Shown: positions 19,821 through 30,833, counted from the first letter of the stretch. The stretch is 64,000 bases of DNA from Deltaproteobacteria bacterium (GCA_024279255.1 JAJRRT010000041.1:119711-183710), one strand, 5' to 3'. Translations and numbers: made by a program. Notes: generated by a model from the letters alone, not told the origin.

Positions 19821-21502
19821 TCGCTACGCCGCTCTAGTTGTGGGTTGTTACCCTTGCCCAACTGGACGATGAAGCAACCTTTTGAAGCATAGCGTTGACC
19901 CTGCCCGAAGCTGAGACGTTCGTAAAGTGGGAAGTATGTGTCATCAAGCATATCGATACTGTCGAGAAAAAAATCACGATAATATTCACCGCGCATATCA
20001 ATGAGTGCTTTTCCCAGCACTTCATTGGAGATATAGGCCTTGCTGATGATTTCAGAATTGAAATCATCAAGTTTTCGGCCACTGAGTATACGTTTCAAGG
20101 AAATATCAAAACGGATATTTTCTTGAGGCAAGCGGTAAGGCCAGGTCATATAAAGATCATCTCTCATATCCTCGGGAAGAGCCCAAAGGTCGCTACCAAG
20201 CCAGGTTCCTGAGGTGAGGAGCAGTCCTCTCCAATCTGTTGTTTGAGCGACCGATCTAAGAGCAGGTATGGCGCTTGCGTCGTCCCAGACAATGATAACT
20301 GCTGGATTCTGAGTTTTTATAATCTTAAGTAACTGCTGTGCATTGAGTGTACTCCCGACCGGGAGGCTGATATCTGTAACTGGAGCTTTTTTCTTTTGCG
20401 CCCAACTGTCGTTAAAACCATCCTTCAGAGCATTCCCACGCCGTGAGTCTCGACTGACCTGCAGAACTCTTCTCTCTTTGAACAACTCAGACATACTGGC
20501 AAGGTAGCGTGCAGCAGCCTCCCCTTCCTGACGAAATCCGCGAGATAGATAGATAGTTTGCCAGTTATTTTCATCAAGCACCGGATAGTCGACCAGCGGG
20601 AAGATATTGGGCAGCTGATTGTCTTCACAGAAACGGTGGACTGGTTCCCAGTCACCGTGCGAAATTCCGCCGAGAAGAGCAAATACGGGATTCTTTTTGT
20701 AGAAATTTTCAAGCTGAGAATACCAGGTTGATGAAGGACCCTTCAACACCCAGCGTTCGAGGGTGAAACGTTTAGCGAGAAGATCTGGCCCGAGCATGTT
20801 GTAGGCCATACGCGCCACACGGGCGTTGTTTTGCGACGCAGTCGCCAAGCTGTTCTTGCGGTCAACACTAAATTGCAAAGGGAGTACCATCGACTCAATT
20901 TCAGCAGGATCGGTACCATCGACAATGACTGTGGCAAAGTGTAGGAATTCTTTACTGGCCCCTGCAGAGAACTCAGAAGAGAGTGTTTTGAGATAAGCGA
21001 TCAATATCGCCATATCGTCATCTTCAATCTGATAGCGCGGCATGACTTTCATCGTTGAACGGCCGTTCGGATCCACGCCACTAGCAATCATTTTTGCCAA
21101 AGTTTCATCGGTATAGGCAGGGCGAGCCGGTAGAGTTACCGCGTAACTATGATATGAGGGAACAAATTCATTCCCTTTCATATAGGGCTCACGGAGTTCA
21201 TATAAAATGCGTCCGGTCGCTGGAGGGGTAATGACTTCCCCCTCTACGGATCCAAGACCACTCCGGAGATGACAACTAATACAGGTGAAGGTGGTTGCCT
21301 CAACCGGAATTTCACCAGCGGCAAAAGCCAGCATCGGTTCTCCCGAAGGCAAAATTCCCTCACGATACATCCGCTCACCAAGGATTCTTACCTGTTCAGC
21401 GGTCAAGGATTCAACTGGTGCTGCAAACAGGTTTAATGGCATGAAGCCAGCCATCAGCAAAACAAGCAACAACGGTACAAAATATTTCATATAACCCTCC
21501 AT
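19805..21502 (-). CDS. Periplasmic c-type cytochrome fused to ABC-type substrate-binding domain
   Basis: Signal peptide; CISCH heme motif near N-terminus; followed by a ~400-aa periplasmic-binding-like region. Confidence 0.75.
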   Translation of the reverse strand: MEGYMKYFVPLLLVLLMAGFMPLNLFAAPVESLTAEQVRILGERMYREGILPSGEPMLAFAAGEIPVEATTFTCISCHLRSGLGSVEGEVITPPATGRILYELREPYMKGNEFVPSYHSYAVTLPARPAYTDETLAKMIASGVDPNGRSTMKVMPRYQIEDDDMAILIAYLKTLSSEFSAGASKEFLHFATVIVDGTDPAEIESMVLPLQFSVDRKNSLATASQNNARVARMAYNMLGPDLLAKRFTLERWVLKGPSSTWYSQLENFYKKNPVFALLGGISHGDWEPVHRFCEDNQLPNIFPLVDYPVLDENNWQTIYLSRGFRQEGEAAARYLASMSELFKERRVLQVSRDSRRGNALKDGFNDSWAQKKKAPVTDISLPVGSTLNAQQLLKIIKTQNPAVIIVWDDASAIPALRSVAQTTDWRGLLLTSGTWLGSDLWALPEDMRDDLYMTWPYRLPQENIRFDISLKRILSGRKLDDFNSEIISKAYISNEVLGKALIDMRGEYYRDFFLDSIDMLDDTYFPLYERLSFGQGQRYASKGCFIVQLGKGNNPQLERRSEWVTR

Positions 21503-21560
21503 AAATAATTACAGACGCGTGGGTGTAGATATGTGAGCAGGAAAAACAATTTCACATTGA

Positions 21561-22187
21561 CTACCTGATCCCAGCCATTTCCATTTCATGAAGATAGTCT
21601 TTACCATTCACCATACCGTTAATCCTGACCCATTTATTTTGTTCTGGAAGACGGATGAAGTTGAGGGGTTGATGATCCATCTTGTCACCGAAAAAAGCAT
21701 CGAAAGCGGTCGTGACGTTATCGATGTCGAGACGGCTGCCGGTGAGAAGAACCCAGCCTGGTTTCCCTTTGTATTTGTTGCGATAATTTGTCAGTACTTC
21801 GGGAGTATCGTGCTCGGGGTCAATGGTTATTGAAACGAGCAGAACATCATTGCTCTTATCCCCTAGCTCACGTTGCAAATCTATGAAGCCCATCGAAAGT
21901 AACGGGCAGATAGTCGTGCAGGTGGCATAGATGAAATTGACGACCACCGGTTTGTCTGAATCCAATATTTTATTGATTGAAACGCGTTGGCCGTTGTGAT
22001 CAGTCAGGACCAGATCGGGTATCTGATAAGTCTCTACACTACTGGCGTAGCCCTTTTTATTCATCATCGCCTGATGTTTGGAGTGATCGGCTGCAGACAT
22101 TCCTGCCATGTCATGCCCCATGCAACCAGCAAGAATGAAAATTAGCAAACCAGAACAAATCAGTAGACGCAATACTTTCAGGTACAT
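21561..22187 (-). CDS. SCO1/SenC family protein, lipoprotein
   Basis: LLIFILAGCMG lipobox; VVNFIYATCTTICPLLS (CxxxC); SITIDPEHDTPEVL. Confidence 0.9.
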   Translation of the reverse strand: MYLKVLRLLICSGLLIFILAGCMGHDMAGMSAADHSKHQAMMNKKGYASSVETYQIPDLVLTDHNGQRVSINKILDSDKPVVVNFIYATCTTICPLLSMGFIDLQRELGDKSNDVLLVSITIDPEHDTPEVLTNYRNKYKGKPGWVLLTGSRLDIDNVTTAFDAFFGDKMDHQPLNFIRLPEQNKWVRINGMVNGKDYLHEMEMAGIR

Positions 22188-22547
22188 ATAAAGCTCCTCA
22201 TGGATGTCGTCTCGAGTGAATTTTGAGAAATATCATTATACCAGAATAATATAATGCCCCAAGTAGTTAATAATTAGCAAAGTTCCTGCCATCAGTCTCA
22301 ATGCAAGTTAACCTATTAAATAACCGTTAAAAAGTTTGAATTGTTGAGGGTTTCATACAATCAAAAAGGATGCAAATTTATACCTATCTGGTCGCATTTT
22401 GACAAAATTCAGTCTTGCGATGGAACGCTGATCCTTTAATTTTCAATTAATTCATCAAAAAATCTGGACCTGCTGGCAGGTTTTGGAATTCAGCGGAAGA
22501 ATGTTGGAAAAAGGAAACATCCAATTCAGTTTAAACTACAAGTCATT

Positions 22548-23852
22548 TTATGCTTCCAGTTCAAGGAAGGTCAGGCTTTCCAGATGATAGGTTTGAGGAA
22601 ACATATCCAGCGGGCGGCTTTCGATGACACGATAGCCACCTGTCAACAATAGCGTTAGATCGCGGGCCAGAGTCATTGGGTCGCAAGAGACATAGAGTAT
22701 CCGCTTAACTTGCTGCTTGAGTAGATCGACAACGACCTCTTTGGCGCCACTACGCGGCGGATCAAGGATAACCAGATCAAAGCCATTTTCCCCGGCGAGT
22801 GTTGCGTAAGCAGCCTCTGCTGGTCGTGTCACAAAATCAATATTCGTTATTTGATTATGGTGAGCGTTAACTTTTCCCTGAACAATAGATCCAGCGTGCT
22901 CTTCAACTGCGACAAGGCTTGCCACGCGTCGTGCGAATGGCAGACTGAAATTACCCATACCACAGTATAGGTCAAGCACGCGCCAATCCTTACCGGGCGC
23001 AGCCATACGTAAGGCCTCGCTGATCATGCGACGGTTCTGGGCAAGGTTTACTTGTGAGAAACCGCCGGCACCATAGGCCAATTGCAGCGTGGGAAAATCA
23101 ACCTCGATGGTCAGGTCACGTGCCCCCGCAATATAGCTTAAGCTCGACCTGGAACCAGTTTGCAGAAAAAGGGCGAGGTCATATCTTTTCTGAAGTGATT
23201 TCAAATACTCCACTAAAGCAGTACTCTTTTTACCCGAATAGTGAAGAACTACTCTAACCTGCTCGCCATCACCGATCTCCATGTCGATCTGGGAAATCTG
23301 AGACGCAAAGGGACTGTGCTGTAGGCGTTCGCGCAATTCTGGCAAAAGTCGATTAAAGGCTGGATCAGCGATCGGGCATGATTGAACATCGATGACAGAA
23401 TGACTGTTGGAGCGGTAAAAACCGATCGCCAGTTTGCCATTAGTTAACGTATGGCACTTAAACTGAACCCGACTGCGGTAATGCCATTCAATGGGGGATT
23501 CCATAACCCCAGAGATCAGCACATCATCAATGCCGCACTGACGATGCAAGGCGTCACGGAATATCTTCTCTTTGTGACGTAACTGCTCAGCATAGGGAAG
23601 CATCTGCCACTGGCAACCGCCACATTCGCCAAAAACCGAGCAGGCAGGGCGACAGCGTTGTGGCGACTCGTGATCGAAGAGTACGGCTTCAGCCTCGGCA
23701 TAGCGCTTCTTTACGCGCGTTAGACGAGCTCGGACCAGATCACCAGGCACGGCACCGCGGACAAAAATAACCCGGCCATCGGAACGCGCAACTCCTCTGC
23801 CGCCAAAAGCGAGCGATTCGATCTCAAGTGGACCGATCAGCCCGTCATTCAT
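22548..23852 (-). CDS. rlmD: 23S rRNA (uracil-C5)-methyltransferase RlmD/RumA
   Basis: TRAM-like N-terminus, FGECGGCQWQMLPYAEQLRHKEKI, VLDLYCGMGNFSLPFA, VILDPPRSGAKEV, RILYVSCDPMTLARDL. Confidence 0.92.
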   Translation of the reverse strand: MNDGLIGPLEIESLAFGGRGVARSDGRVIFVRGAVPGDLVRARLTRVKKRYAEAEAVLFDHESPQRCRPACSVFGECGGCQWQMLPYAEQLRHKEKIFRDALHRQCGIDDVLISGVMESPIEWHYRSRVQFKCHTLTNGKLAIGFYRSNSHSVIDVQSCPIADPAFNRLLPELRERLQHSPFASQISQIDMEIGDGEQVRVVLHYSGKKSTALVEYLKSLQKRYDLALFLQTGSRSSLSYIAGARDLTIEVDFPTLQLAYGAGGFSQVNLAQNRRMISEALRMAAPGKDWRVLDLYCGMGNFSLPFARRVASLVAVEEHAGSIVQGKVNAHHNQITNIDFVTRPAEAAYATLAGENGFDLVILDPPRSGAKEVVVDLLKQQVKRILYVSCDPMTLARDLTLLLTGGYRVIESRPLDMFPQTYHLESLTFLELEA

Positions 23853-23854
23853 AA

Positions 23855-25123
23855 TCAGCCTTTGCTCACTGGGCTGATCTTGTCAGCAGTAAAGTCCATG
23901 GTTGCAAAGTAATCGTCATTGGTTTCAGTACGACGAATCAGTTCAACACTTCCATCGCTGCGCAGCAAAAGTTCTTTGGGGCGCAGACGGCCGTTATACT
24001 GAAAGCCCATAGCGTGGCCGTGAGCGCCGGTATCATGGATGATCAACAGGTCACCTTCTTCAATCTGAGGCAATTCACGCTGTACGGCAAACTTGTCGTT
24101 GTTTTCACACAAGGAACCGACCAGATCGATCACTTCTGCGGACCGGCTTTCACCACCAACCACATCAATATGATGGTAGGCATCGTACAACGCAGGGCGC
24201 ATCAATGCGGACATGCAGGAATCGACACCGACATATTTGCGGTAAGTATTTTTATGATTAATCGCCTGAGTGACGAGCACACCGTGTGGACCGGTCATGT
24301 AACGGCCACTCTCCATGACCATCTTTGGGGCATAGCCATGAGTCGACCTGTACTGGTCAAACAATGCAGTAATCTCTTGTGCCATCGCCTGCAGATCAAG
24401 TGGCTCCTGTTCAGGGCGATACGGAATACCAAAGCCACCACCAATATTCAAAAATTCAAAACGGATACCAAGCTCTTTTTCAACCTTCTCTGCAATTTCC
24501 AGTAGCATGCGTGAGGTCTCGACCATGTACCTGTAGTCGAGTTCGTTAGAAGCAACCATGGTATGCAAGCCGAAGCGGGTAGCTCCTTTTTCACGTGCCA
24601 TCCGATAAGCCTCTACCACCTGGTCGTGTGTCACCCCATACTTAGCCTCAACCGGATTACCGATGATTACATTACCGGTACGACGGGGACCTGGGTTATA
24701 GCGGAAACAGACCAGATCGGGAAGTTTCGGCACCTTGCCGAGCAGAGAAACATCGTCCAGATTGAGAATGCAACCTCCATCCAGAGCGGCGAAGTCAAAC
24801 TCTTCTTCGGTGGTGTTATTTGAAGTAAACATAATCTGTTCACCAGTCGCACCAACCTCGCGGCTGAGGATAAGCTCAGGAATCGAGCTGCAGTCAAAAC
24901 CAAAACCCATATCCTGCATGATTTGAAGAATACTTTTATTCGGCAGAGCCTTGACCGCATAGTACTCCTGAAATCCATCGATACCAGCAAAAGCGGCTTT
25001 CAGATCACGACCGGTCTGACGAATCCCTATTTCGTCATAGATATGAAAAGGGGTTCCATAGTGTGCTGCGATTTCTTCGACAATCGGTTGCAGCCGAGAT
25101 TTAAAGTCATTAGACATTGGCAT
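23855..25123 (-). CDS. Fold-III PLP-dependent decarboxylase (diaminopimelate decarboxylase-like)
   Basis: EYYAVKALPNKSILQ (PLP Lys), FEFLNIGGGFGIPY, ESGRYMTGPHGVLVT, GAHGHAMGFQYN. Confidence 0.85.
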   Translation of the reverse strand: MPMSNDFKSRLQPIVEEIAAHYGTPFHIYDEIGIRQTGRDLKAAFAGIDGFQEYYAVKALPNKSILQIMQDMGFGFDCSSIPELILSREVGATGEQIMFTSNNTTEEEFDFAALDGGCILNLDDVSLLGKVPKLPDLVCFRYNPGPRRTGNVIIGNPVEAKYGVTHDQVVEAYRMAREKGATRFGLHTMVASNELDYRYMVETSRMLLEIAEKVEKELGIRFEFLNIGGGFGIPYRPEQEPLDLQAMAQEITALFDQYRSTHGYAPKMVMESGRYMTGPHGVLVTQAINHKNTYRKYVGVDSCMSALMRPALYDAYHHIDVVGGESRSAEVIDLVGSLCENNDKFAVQRELPQIEEGDLLIIHDTGAHGHAMGFQYNGRLRPKELLLRSDGSVELIRRTETNDDYFATMDFTADKISPVSKG

Positions 25124-25143
25124 GGGACTTACTCCTTAAGACA

Positions 25144-25644
25144 TTATTGATTCAAATTTATTTTTCTGGTTTCTTTAAGAATGTCGAGAACAATTTTTAC
25201 ACTGACATGCGAGACACCATCTAGCTGTGCAAAATTCTCGCGCAGGCAGCGACCCAACTCCTGAAGAGATGTGACACGCAGCTTCACCAGGTAATGACAG
25301 TCTCCACTGATTTGAAAAACTTCCTGTGCACCGGGGATGTTTGTCAGTTGCGGACCGACATTGCCTGCTCCTGTCACTTGGAGTTGTACAAACGCAACCA
25401 AACCCTGGCCGAAATGACCCGGATTCAGACGCACTTCGTAGCCCTGGATGATCCCCTGCTGCTCAAGTTTACGGATTCTCTCCAGAATAGCAGAAGGCGC
25501 CATTCCAACCTGACGCGCAACTTCAGCGTTGGGGATACGCGCCTTTTCCTGAAGGATCTCCAGAATTCTTAAGTCAATCTCGTCAAACGTTCTTTCTTCA
25601 GTCATCATTACAGAATAATATTCTGTCGCAAAGGCTAAAGTCAA
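25144..25644 (-). CDS. Lrp/AsnC family transcriptional regulator
   Basis: DEIDLRILEILQEKARIPNAEVARQVGMAPSAILERIRKLEQQGIIQGYEV. Confidence 0.92.
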   Translation of the reverse strand: MTLAFATEYYSVMMTEERTFDEIDLRILEILQEKARIPNAEVARQVGMAPSAILERIRKLEQQGIIQGYEVRLNPGHFGQGLVAFVQLQVTGAGNVGPQLTNIPGAQEVFQISGDCHYLVKLRVTSLQELGRCLRENFAQLDGVSHVSVKIVLDILKETRKINLNQ

Positions 25645-25842
25645 TACGCATGTTGTAACAAAATTATAAAGCGTTCTGGAAGAGCATTCAACTTGGCGTT
25701 ATGAAGTATGTGGGAATGCAAACGGTGATCAAAGAGTCGATCAATAGGAGATATTGGTAGCGCGAGTCAGTTGAAGTGTTTAAGCAGAAAAGACAGGTCA
25801 TCATTTAGCGACCTGATCACTTGAAGAGCCTCACTGTTGAAG

Positions 25843-26772
25843 TTACTTCACTGGGCAAATCAAACGAAAGCCCAGGCTGTTATTGTGAGAGTCGGATCTA
25901 TACCATGAGCGGCGTGCTGCGCGGATATTTCGTGGGTCACTAAACCAACTCCCACCTCTAAGCGTACGGTATTCTTTTGGGCTTGAATCCTGGATAGTAA
26001 TGACTTTCCGTTGCGTATTGTAAGCATCGGCATACCAGTCCCCTGTCCATTCCCACACGTTTCCCAATATATCATATAGGCCATAAGCATTAGGCTTAAA
26101 AGAGCCAACAGCAACACTGACAGGGGAACCATCAGTACAGTCATGAAATTTTTGACCAATTCTATTTTGCTTCGCTGATTGATCGCCGACATTGGCATAA
26201 TCACAAACATCGGCCTGATTATCACCCCAGAAACGGGAAGAAGTTGTCATCCCTCTGGCTGCATACTCCCACTCTGCTTCGGTTGGTAGGCGATATGTCC
26301 TTGCGGTTTGGCTAGATAGCCAGGTCGCATAATCTGAAGCGGCCTTCCAATTCACATAGACGACAGGTTGCATTTCACCATTTAAATCATGTCCAAGGAA
26401 GCTTCCGCTATCATGATCAGCGTGGTAGAGGCGAAACTGAGAGTTCGTTACTTCATATCGTCCCATCCAAAAGTCATCCAGACAAACTTCATGACGAGGT
26501 CCCTCGTCGTCACCTCGACCTTCTTCACTCACGGGGCTCCCCATCTGGAAGCAACCACCCTTGATCAAGACAAATTCCATTCCAGTCGTTGCATCCGTAA
26601 AGGTCTCAGGCATTACAACCGGCGATTCGGCGTTAGTGTCTGAAGTTGAGAATATGGCGGCTGAATTCAGGTCCGATGGTGAGGCAAAAACTGGATCACT
26701 CAACAGAGCGACACCAAACAGAATGAAAAAGATAGAAAAAAAAGAGAGCTTGAGCACTGAAATCCCCCACAA
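25843..26772 (-). CDS. Exported formylglycine-generating-enzyme (SUMF1)-family protein
   Basis: FVLIKGGCFQMGSP...EVTNSQFRLYHADH...YRLPTEAEWEYAARG...YDILGNVWEWTGDWY...LRGGSWFSDPRNIRAARR. Confidence 0.9.
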   Translation of the reverse strand: MWGISVLKLSFFSIFFILFGVALLSDPVFASPSDLNSAAIFSTSDTNAESPVVMPETFTDATTGMEFVLIKGGCFQMGSPVSEEGRGDDEGPRHEVCLDDFWMGRYEVTNSQFRLYHADHDSGSFLGHDLNGEMQPVVYVNWKAASDYATWLSSQTARTYRLPTEAEWEYAARGMTTSSRFWGDNQADVCDYANVGDQSAKQNRIGQKFHDCTDGSPVSVAVGSFKPNAYGLYDILGNVWEWTGDWYADAYNTQRKVITIQDSSPKEYRTLRGGSWFSDPRNIRAARRSWYRSDSHNNSLGFRLICPVK

Positions 26773-26838
26773 TAGGTATAGTGAATTGATCTCAGATATT
26801 CAACAATTCTGCAACCCTTGTCAATCAACACTTCATGC

Positions 26839-27816
26839 TCAGGTGAATTCACTCCGGTTATGGTCACTGTTATAATCGAGCTGCGGCCCCTTTGGGATAA
26901 TCCCGGATGGATTGATCATCGTATGACTGCCATAGTAATGGGTTTTGATATGATCAAAATTAACCGTCTCTGCGACTTCCGGCATCTGATAAAGATCACG
27001 TAGGTAGTTGGAAAGATGGGGGTAGTCCACGATTCGGTGTAGATTACACTTGAAATGTCCGACATAGACCGAATCAAAGCGGATCAGGGTTGTAAAGAGT
27101 CGCCAGTCGGCTTCCGTGAGCTGTCCTCCGACAAGGTAACGTTGTTGGCCAAGGCGCCGTTCAAGCCAATCCAGGGCAGTAAAAAGCTCATCCAATGCTG
27201 AGTCATAAGCCGGTTGGGTCGTTGCGAACCCGACCCGATAGACGCCATTGTTGATCGATTGATAAATACGCTGATTTACAGCATCGATTTCAGTCTGCAG
27301 GGCTAGTGGATAATAATCGGTTTTTCGCTGAGTAAGTTCGTTAAATGCTGTATTGAGCATGCGGATAATCTCGCTCGATTCGTTAGTCACAATTGTCTGT
27401 CGTTCTTTATCCCATAGTGCCGGTACCGTGGCTCGCCCAGTATACTCGGGATCAGCCAATTGATATATCTGATAAAGGTAATTGGCTTTGGGTGTCGGAC
27501 TGGCCGCCGCCGTCCCGAGACTCAGTTCCCAGCCGTTCTCTAACATCAAGGGCTCAACCACTGAAACGCCGATCAGCGGCTGAAGGCCTTTGAGGACCCG
27601 AAATAGCAGAGCCCGGTGGGCCCATGGGCAGGCCAGTGAAACATAGAGATGATAGCGTCCGGCAGCGGCAATAAAACCACCCTTCCCACTTGGCCCAACT
27701 GAACCATCAGCGGTTATCCAATTACGGAAGCTGGATTCTTTGCGTATAAATTCACCTTTATTCTGTTTTGTATCATACCAGCGATCCTGCCATTTTCCGT
27801 CAACGAGTAGTCCCAT
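26839..27816 (-). CDS. Glutathionyl-hydroquinone reductase / Xi-class GST (YqjG-like)
   Basis: FRNWITADGS...AGRYHLYVSLACPWAHRALLFRVLKGL...PALWDKERQTIVTNESSEIIRML. Confidence 0.9.
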   Translation of the reverse strand: MGLLVDGKWQDRWYDTKQNKGEFIRKESSFRNWITADGSVGPSGKGGFIAAAGRYHLYVSLACPWAHRALLFRVLKGLQPLIGVSVVEPLMLENGWELSLGTAAASPTPKANYLYQIYQLADPEYTGRATVPALWDKERQTIVTNESSEIIRMLNTAFNELTQRKTDYYPLALQTEIDAVNQRIYQSINNGVYRVGFATTQPAYDSALDELFTALDWLERRLGQQRYLVGGQLTEADWRLFTTLIRFDSVYVGHFKCNLHRIVDYPHLSNYLRDLYQMPEVAETVNFDHIKTHYYGSHTMINPSGIIPKGPQLDYNSDHNRSEFT

Positions 27817-28145
27817 GAGTCACCTCTTCCCCTGTTAAACTGAAAAAAACAAGAGTCACAAGAACGTCCTGGCAGCACACTATCTACTGTTTCACAATAG
27901 CATATGCCTCAGAATCTGCGTTTCTATCCGTTTTTTTAATATTAAAATGAACCGTACCTGCTGCTTTCTCTATGCAGATGGAGTATGATTGTAATCGTAA
28001 GACTCCTGATCATGTTGTTTACTCGTGCAAAGGAGGTTGCCTATCGAAACAGATACAGATTCTTCGAATAGTTCGAACTACCCACTGACGGTTAATGACC
28101 GTCAGTCATGCCCATGACACGGGCACAGAGAACCACTAAATAAAG

Positions 28146-28174
28146 AAGGCCCGCAGCAACAAATGCGGGCCTTT
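28146..28174 (+). terminator. Intrinsic terminator in long intergenic region
   Basis: AAGGCCCGCA ... TGCGGGCCTTT hairpin, followed by a T-rich tract. Confidence 0.75.
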
Positions 28175-28668
28175 CATTTTGAAATATACTTAAATATTGC
28201 TTTTTTTCATAATGAACCTACCCATGCTGATTATTAATTGAACCTCCCATCACTCTCAGTACCTGTAGCACTTTAATGTTGGCTTCATTGCCATATTGGG
28301 CCGGAATCATCTCTCGAGAGTTTGCTGTCCAAATTGCCATGTCAATATTATTGGCGGAGGCTGACGGCTTTGTTCTGCGGGTTTAAAGAGGCCACAAATT
28401 ATTTGTTATCTTCAGAGGCTTTGCCGTCCACTAGTTCTCTCGCCCTTTTATGACAAGAAATAGCATCATGACTGCTCTTAAATCATCATAAGAAAAATAT
28501 GTCTCATTAGGATGTTTTTGCTTTACGGGACAAGATGTTGTGGACTATATTCACCTTCGGTACGATATGTAGTGTTTAACTTAAAAGGGTCCAGATGGAG
28601 ATTCGGCTCATAAGCGTCAAATTTCCTTCTGAATGGAGTGGGTTTTAATAAGTGGAGAAAAGTAGCCA

Positions 28669-30819
28669 ATGTCTTTAAATGTAATCAAAAAAACGCAATC
28701 AATTGCAGAGATCCCCTGGCAGGATGCCTCGCTCGATATCTGGGATAGCAAGTATCGACTCAAAGATGCTACCGGTCAGCCTCTTGATGCCGATTTGAGT
28801 GCAACCTTCGAGAGAGTCGCCAAGGCGTTGGCGGATGTTGAGGACGGGAGCGAGAAACAGCTCTATTGGTTTGAGCGGTTTCAGTGGGCGCTGGAAAATG
28901 GCGCCATCCCGGCCGGACGTATTACGTCCAATGCTGGTGCGCTTGATCACAAACCGGCAACCTCGACCATAAACTGCACAGTATCGGCAACGGTCGGGGA
29001 TTCGATGGATGATATCCTCAGCAAAGTTCACGAAGCCGGTCTGACACTCAAGGCCGGTTGCGGCATCGGTTATGAATTTTCAACACTACGACCACGAGAC
29101 GCCTTCGTCAGTGGAGCTGGTGCCTATACTTCCGGGCCGATGTCATTCATGGATATTTTTGACCGCATGTGCTGCACCGTCTCCTCGGCAGGCGGACGTC
29201 GTGGCGCCCAAATGGCGACCTTTGATATTTCCCACCCCGACGTAATTGATTTCATTAAAGCCAAACGCGAGGACGGCCGACTGCGTCAGTTCAATCTCTC
29301 CTTGCTGATCACCAACGAATTTATAGAAGCCGTCAAGCAGGATGCTGACTGGCCCCTCTGTTTCCCGCTGACTGCAAAAGAACTGGAGCGCGAGGGCCTG
29401 GACCTGCGAGATCCGGCTCAGGTCCTCTGGAAAGACTGGCCAGTCACTGAGGGCTACATTCAAAACCAGGTTGGCCAGGTTGCCTGCAGGATTTTTCGCA
29501 CCATCCGCGCCAAGCAACTATGGAACGTCATCATGGCCTCTACCTATGACTTCGCCGAACCCGGATTTATCCTGATCGACAAAGTCAATGAGATGAACAA
29601 CAACTGGTTCTGCGAGAAGATTCGCGCGACAAATCCCTGTGGCGAGCAGCCCCTGCCCCCCTACGGTTCCTGCCTTCTCGGTTCGATCAACCTGACCCGT
29701 TTTGTTGAACAACCTTTCACCGCGGAGGCTCGTTTTAACTGGGAGCACTTCAATGAGGTGGCCTCGGTATTTTCCCGCATGCTGGATAATGTCGTAGAGA
29801 TCAACGGTCTGCCACTTCAGCAGCAACGTGACGAAATCGTCGGTAAACGTCGTCATGGTATGGGCTATTTGGGCCTGGGCTCAACCATCACCCTGCTCGG
29901 CATGAAATACGGCGATGAAGATGCCATCGCTTTCACCGAGAAGGTCACCCTGCAGATGGCTCTGGCTGGCTGGCAGCAAGCACTGGAGTTGGCCCGTGAA
30001 AAAGGTCCAGCACCGGCACTGCTGGAAGACTATGAAATCACAGCAGAGATGCTACGCAACCGACCCGAAATGGAGGCCGACGGCATCCGCTTGGGCCAGC
30101 GTGTTCCAGGACGGATTCTGCATGCCCGTTACAGCCGTTATATGCAGCAACTATCCCAGGTCGCACCAGAGCTCGTCGCTGAACTCGCCGAGGTTGGCGC
30201 CCGCTATACTCATCATAGTTCTATCGCTCCAACGGGGACCATTTCACTATCGATTGCGAACAACGCCTCCAACGGGATTGAGCCCAGTTTCGCTCATCAC
30301 TATTGCCGGAATCTGATTCGCCCGGGCAAAAAGACCAAAGAAAAGATCGATGTTTTCTCTTATGAACTTCTGGCCTATCGTGAACTCATTAACCCGAAAG
30401 CCATGCCTGGTAGTGACAACTCTGATGAAAAGCTGCCTGACAACTTCATCACCTCGGAAGATATCACCCCTAAGCAACATGTTGATATCCAGGCTGCAGC
30501 CCAGAAATGGATCGATTCCTCCATCTCCAAAACAGCCAATGTCCCCAGTGATTTCCCCTTCGCCGAATTTCAGGATATTTACCTCTATGCCTATGAGCAG
30601 GGATTGAAGGGTTGTACAACCTTCCGTTACAATCCGGAATCATTCCAAGGCGTATTGGTCCAGGAGAAGGATCTGGCAGAGACGGTATACCAATTTGCCC
30701 TTGAAGACGGTACCGTCGTCAAAGCCCGGGGTAACGAAGACATCGAATACGATAACGAAATTCATTCGGCGGCCAACCTGTTTGATGCCCTCAAAGAAGG
30801 TTATTACGGCAAGCTGTAA
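28669..30819 (+). CDS. nrdJ: Adenosylcobalamin-dependent (class II) ribonucleotide reductase, large part (NrdJa-like)
   Basis: ATSTINCTVSATVGDSMDDILSKVHEAGLTLKAGCGIGYEFSTLRPR; NPCGEQPLPPYGSCLLGSINL; ends without the C-terminal Cys motif, which is in the next ORF. Confidence 0.9.
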   Translation: MSLNVIKKTQSIAEIPWQDASLDIWDSKYRLKDATGQPLDADLSATFERVAKALADVEDGSEKQLYWFERFQWALENGAIPAGRITSNAGALDHKPATSTINCTVSATVGDSMDDILSKVHEAGLTLKAGCGIGYEFSTLRPRDAFVSGAGAYTSGPMSFMDIFDRMCCTVSSAGGRRGAQMATFDISHPDVIDFIKAKREDGRLRQFNLSLLITNEFIEAVKQDADWPLCFPLTAKELEREGLDLRDPAQVLWKDWPVTEGYIQNQVGQVACRIFRTIRAKQLWNVIMASTYDFAEPGFILIDKVNEMNNNWFCEKIRATNPCGEQPLPPYGSCLLGSINLTRFVEQPFTAEARFNWEHFNEVASVFSRMLDNVVEINGLPLQQQRDEIVGKRRHGMGYLGLGSTITLLGMKYGDEDAIAFTEKVTLQMALAGWQQALELAREKGPAPALLEDYEITAEMLRNRPEMEADGIRLGQRVPGRILHARYSRYMQQLSQVAPELVAELAEVGARYTHHSSIAPTGTISLSIANNASNGIEPSFAHHYCRNLIRPGKKTKEKIDVFSYELLAYRELINPKAMPGSDNSDEKLPDNFITSEDITPKQHVDIQAAAQKWIDSSISKTANVPSDFPFAEFQDIYLYAYEQGLKGCTTFRYNPESFQGVLVQEKDLAETVYQFALEDGTVVKARGNEDIEYDNEIHSAANLFDALKEGYYGKL

Positions 30820-30833
30820 CAAGGAGCGATAAA

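Noticed and set aside
27960-28180. Cobalamin riboswitch upstream of the B12-dependent RNR
   Set aside because: No recognisable B12-box sequence, and the terminator lies ~500 bp before the gene; kept only as a possible sRNA.
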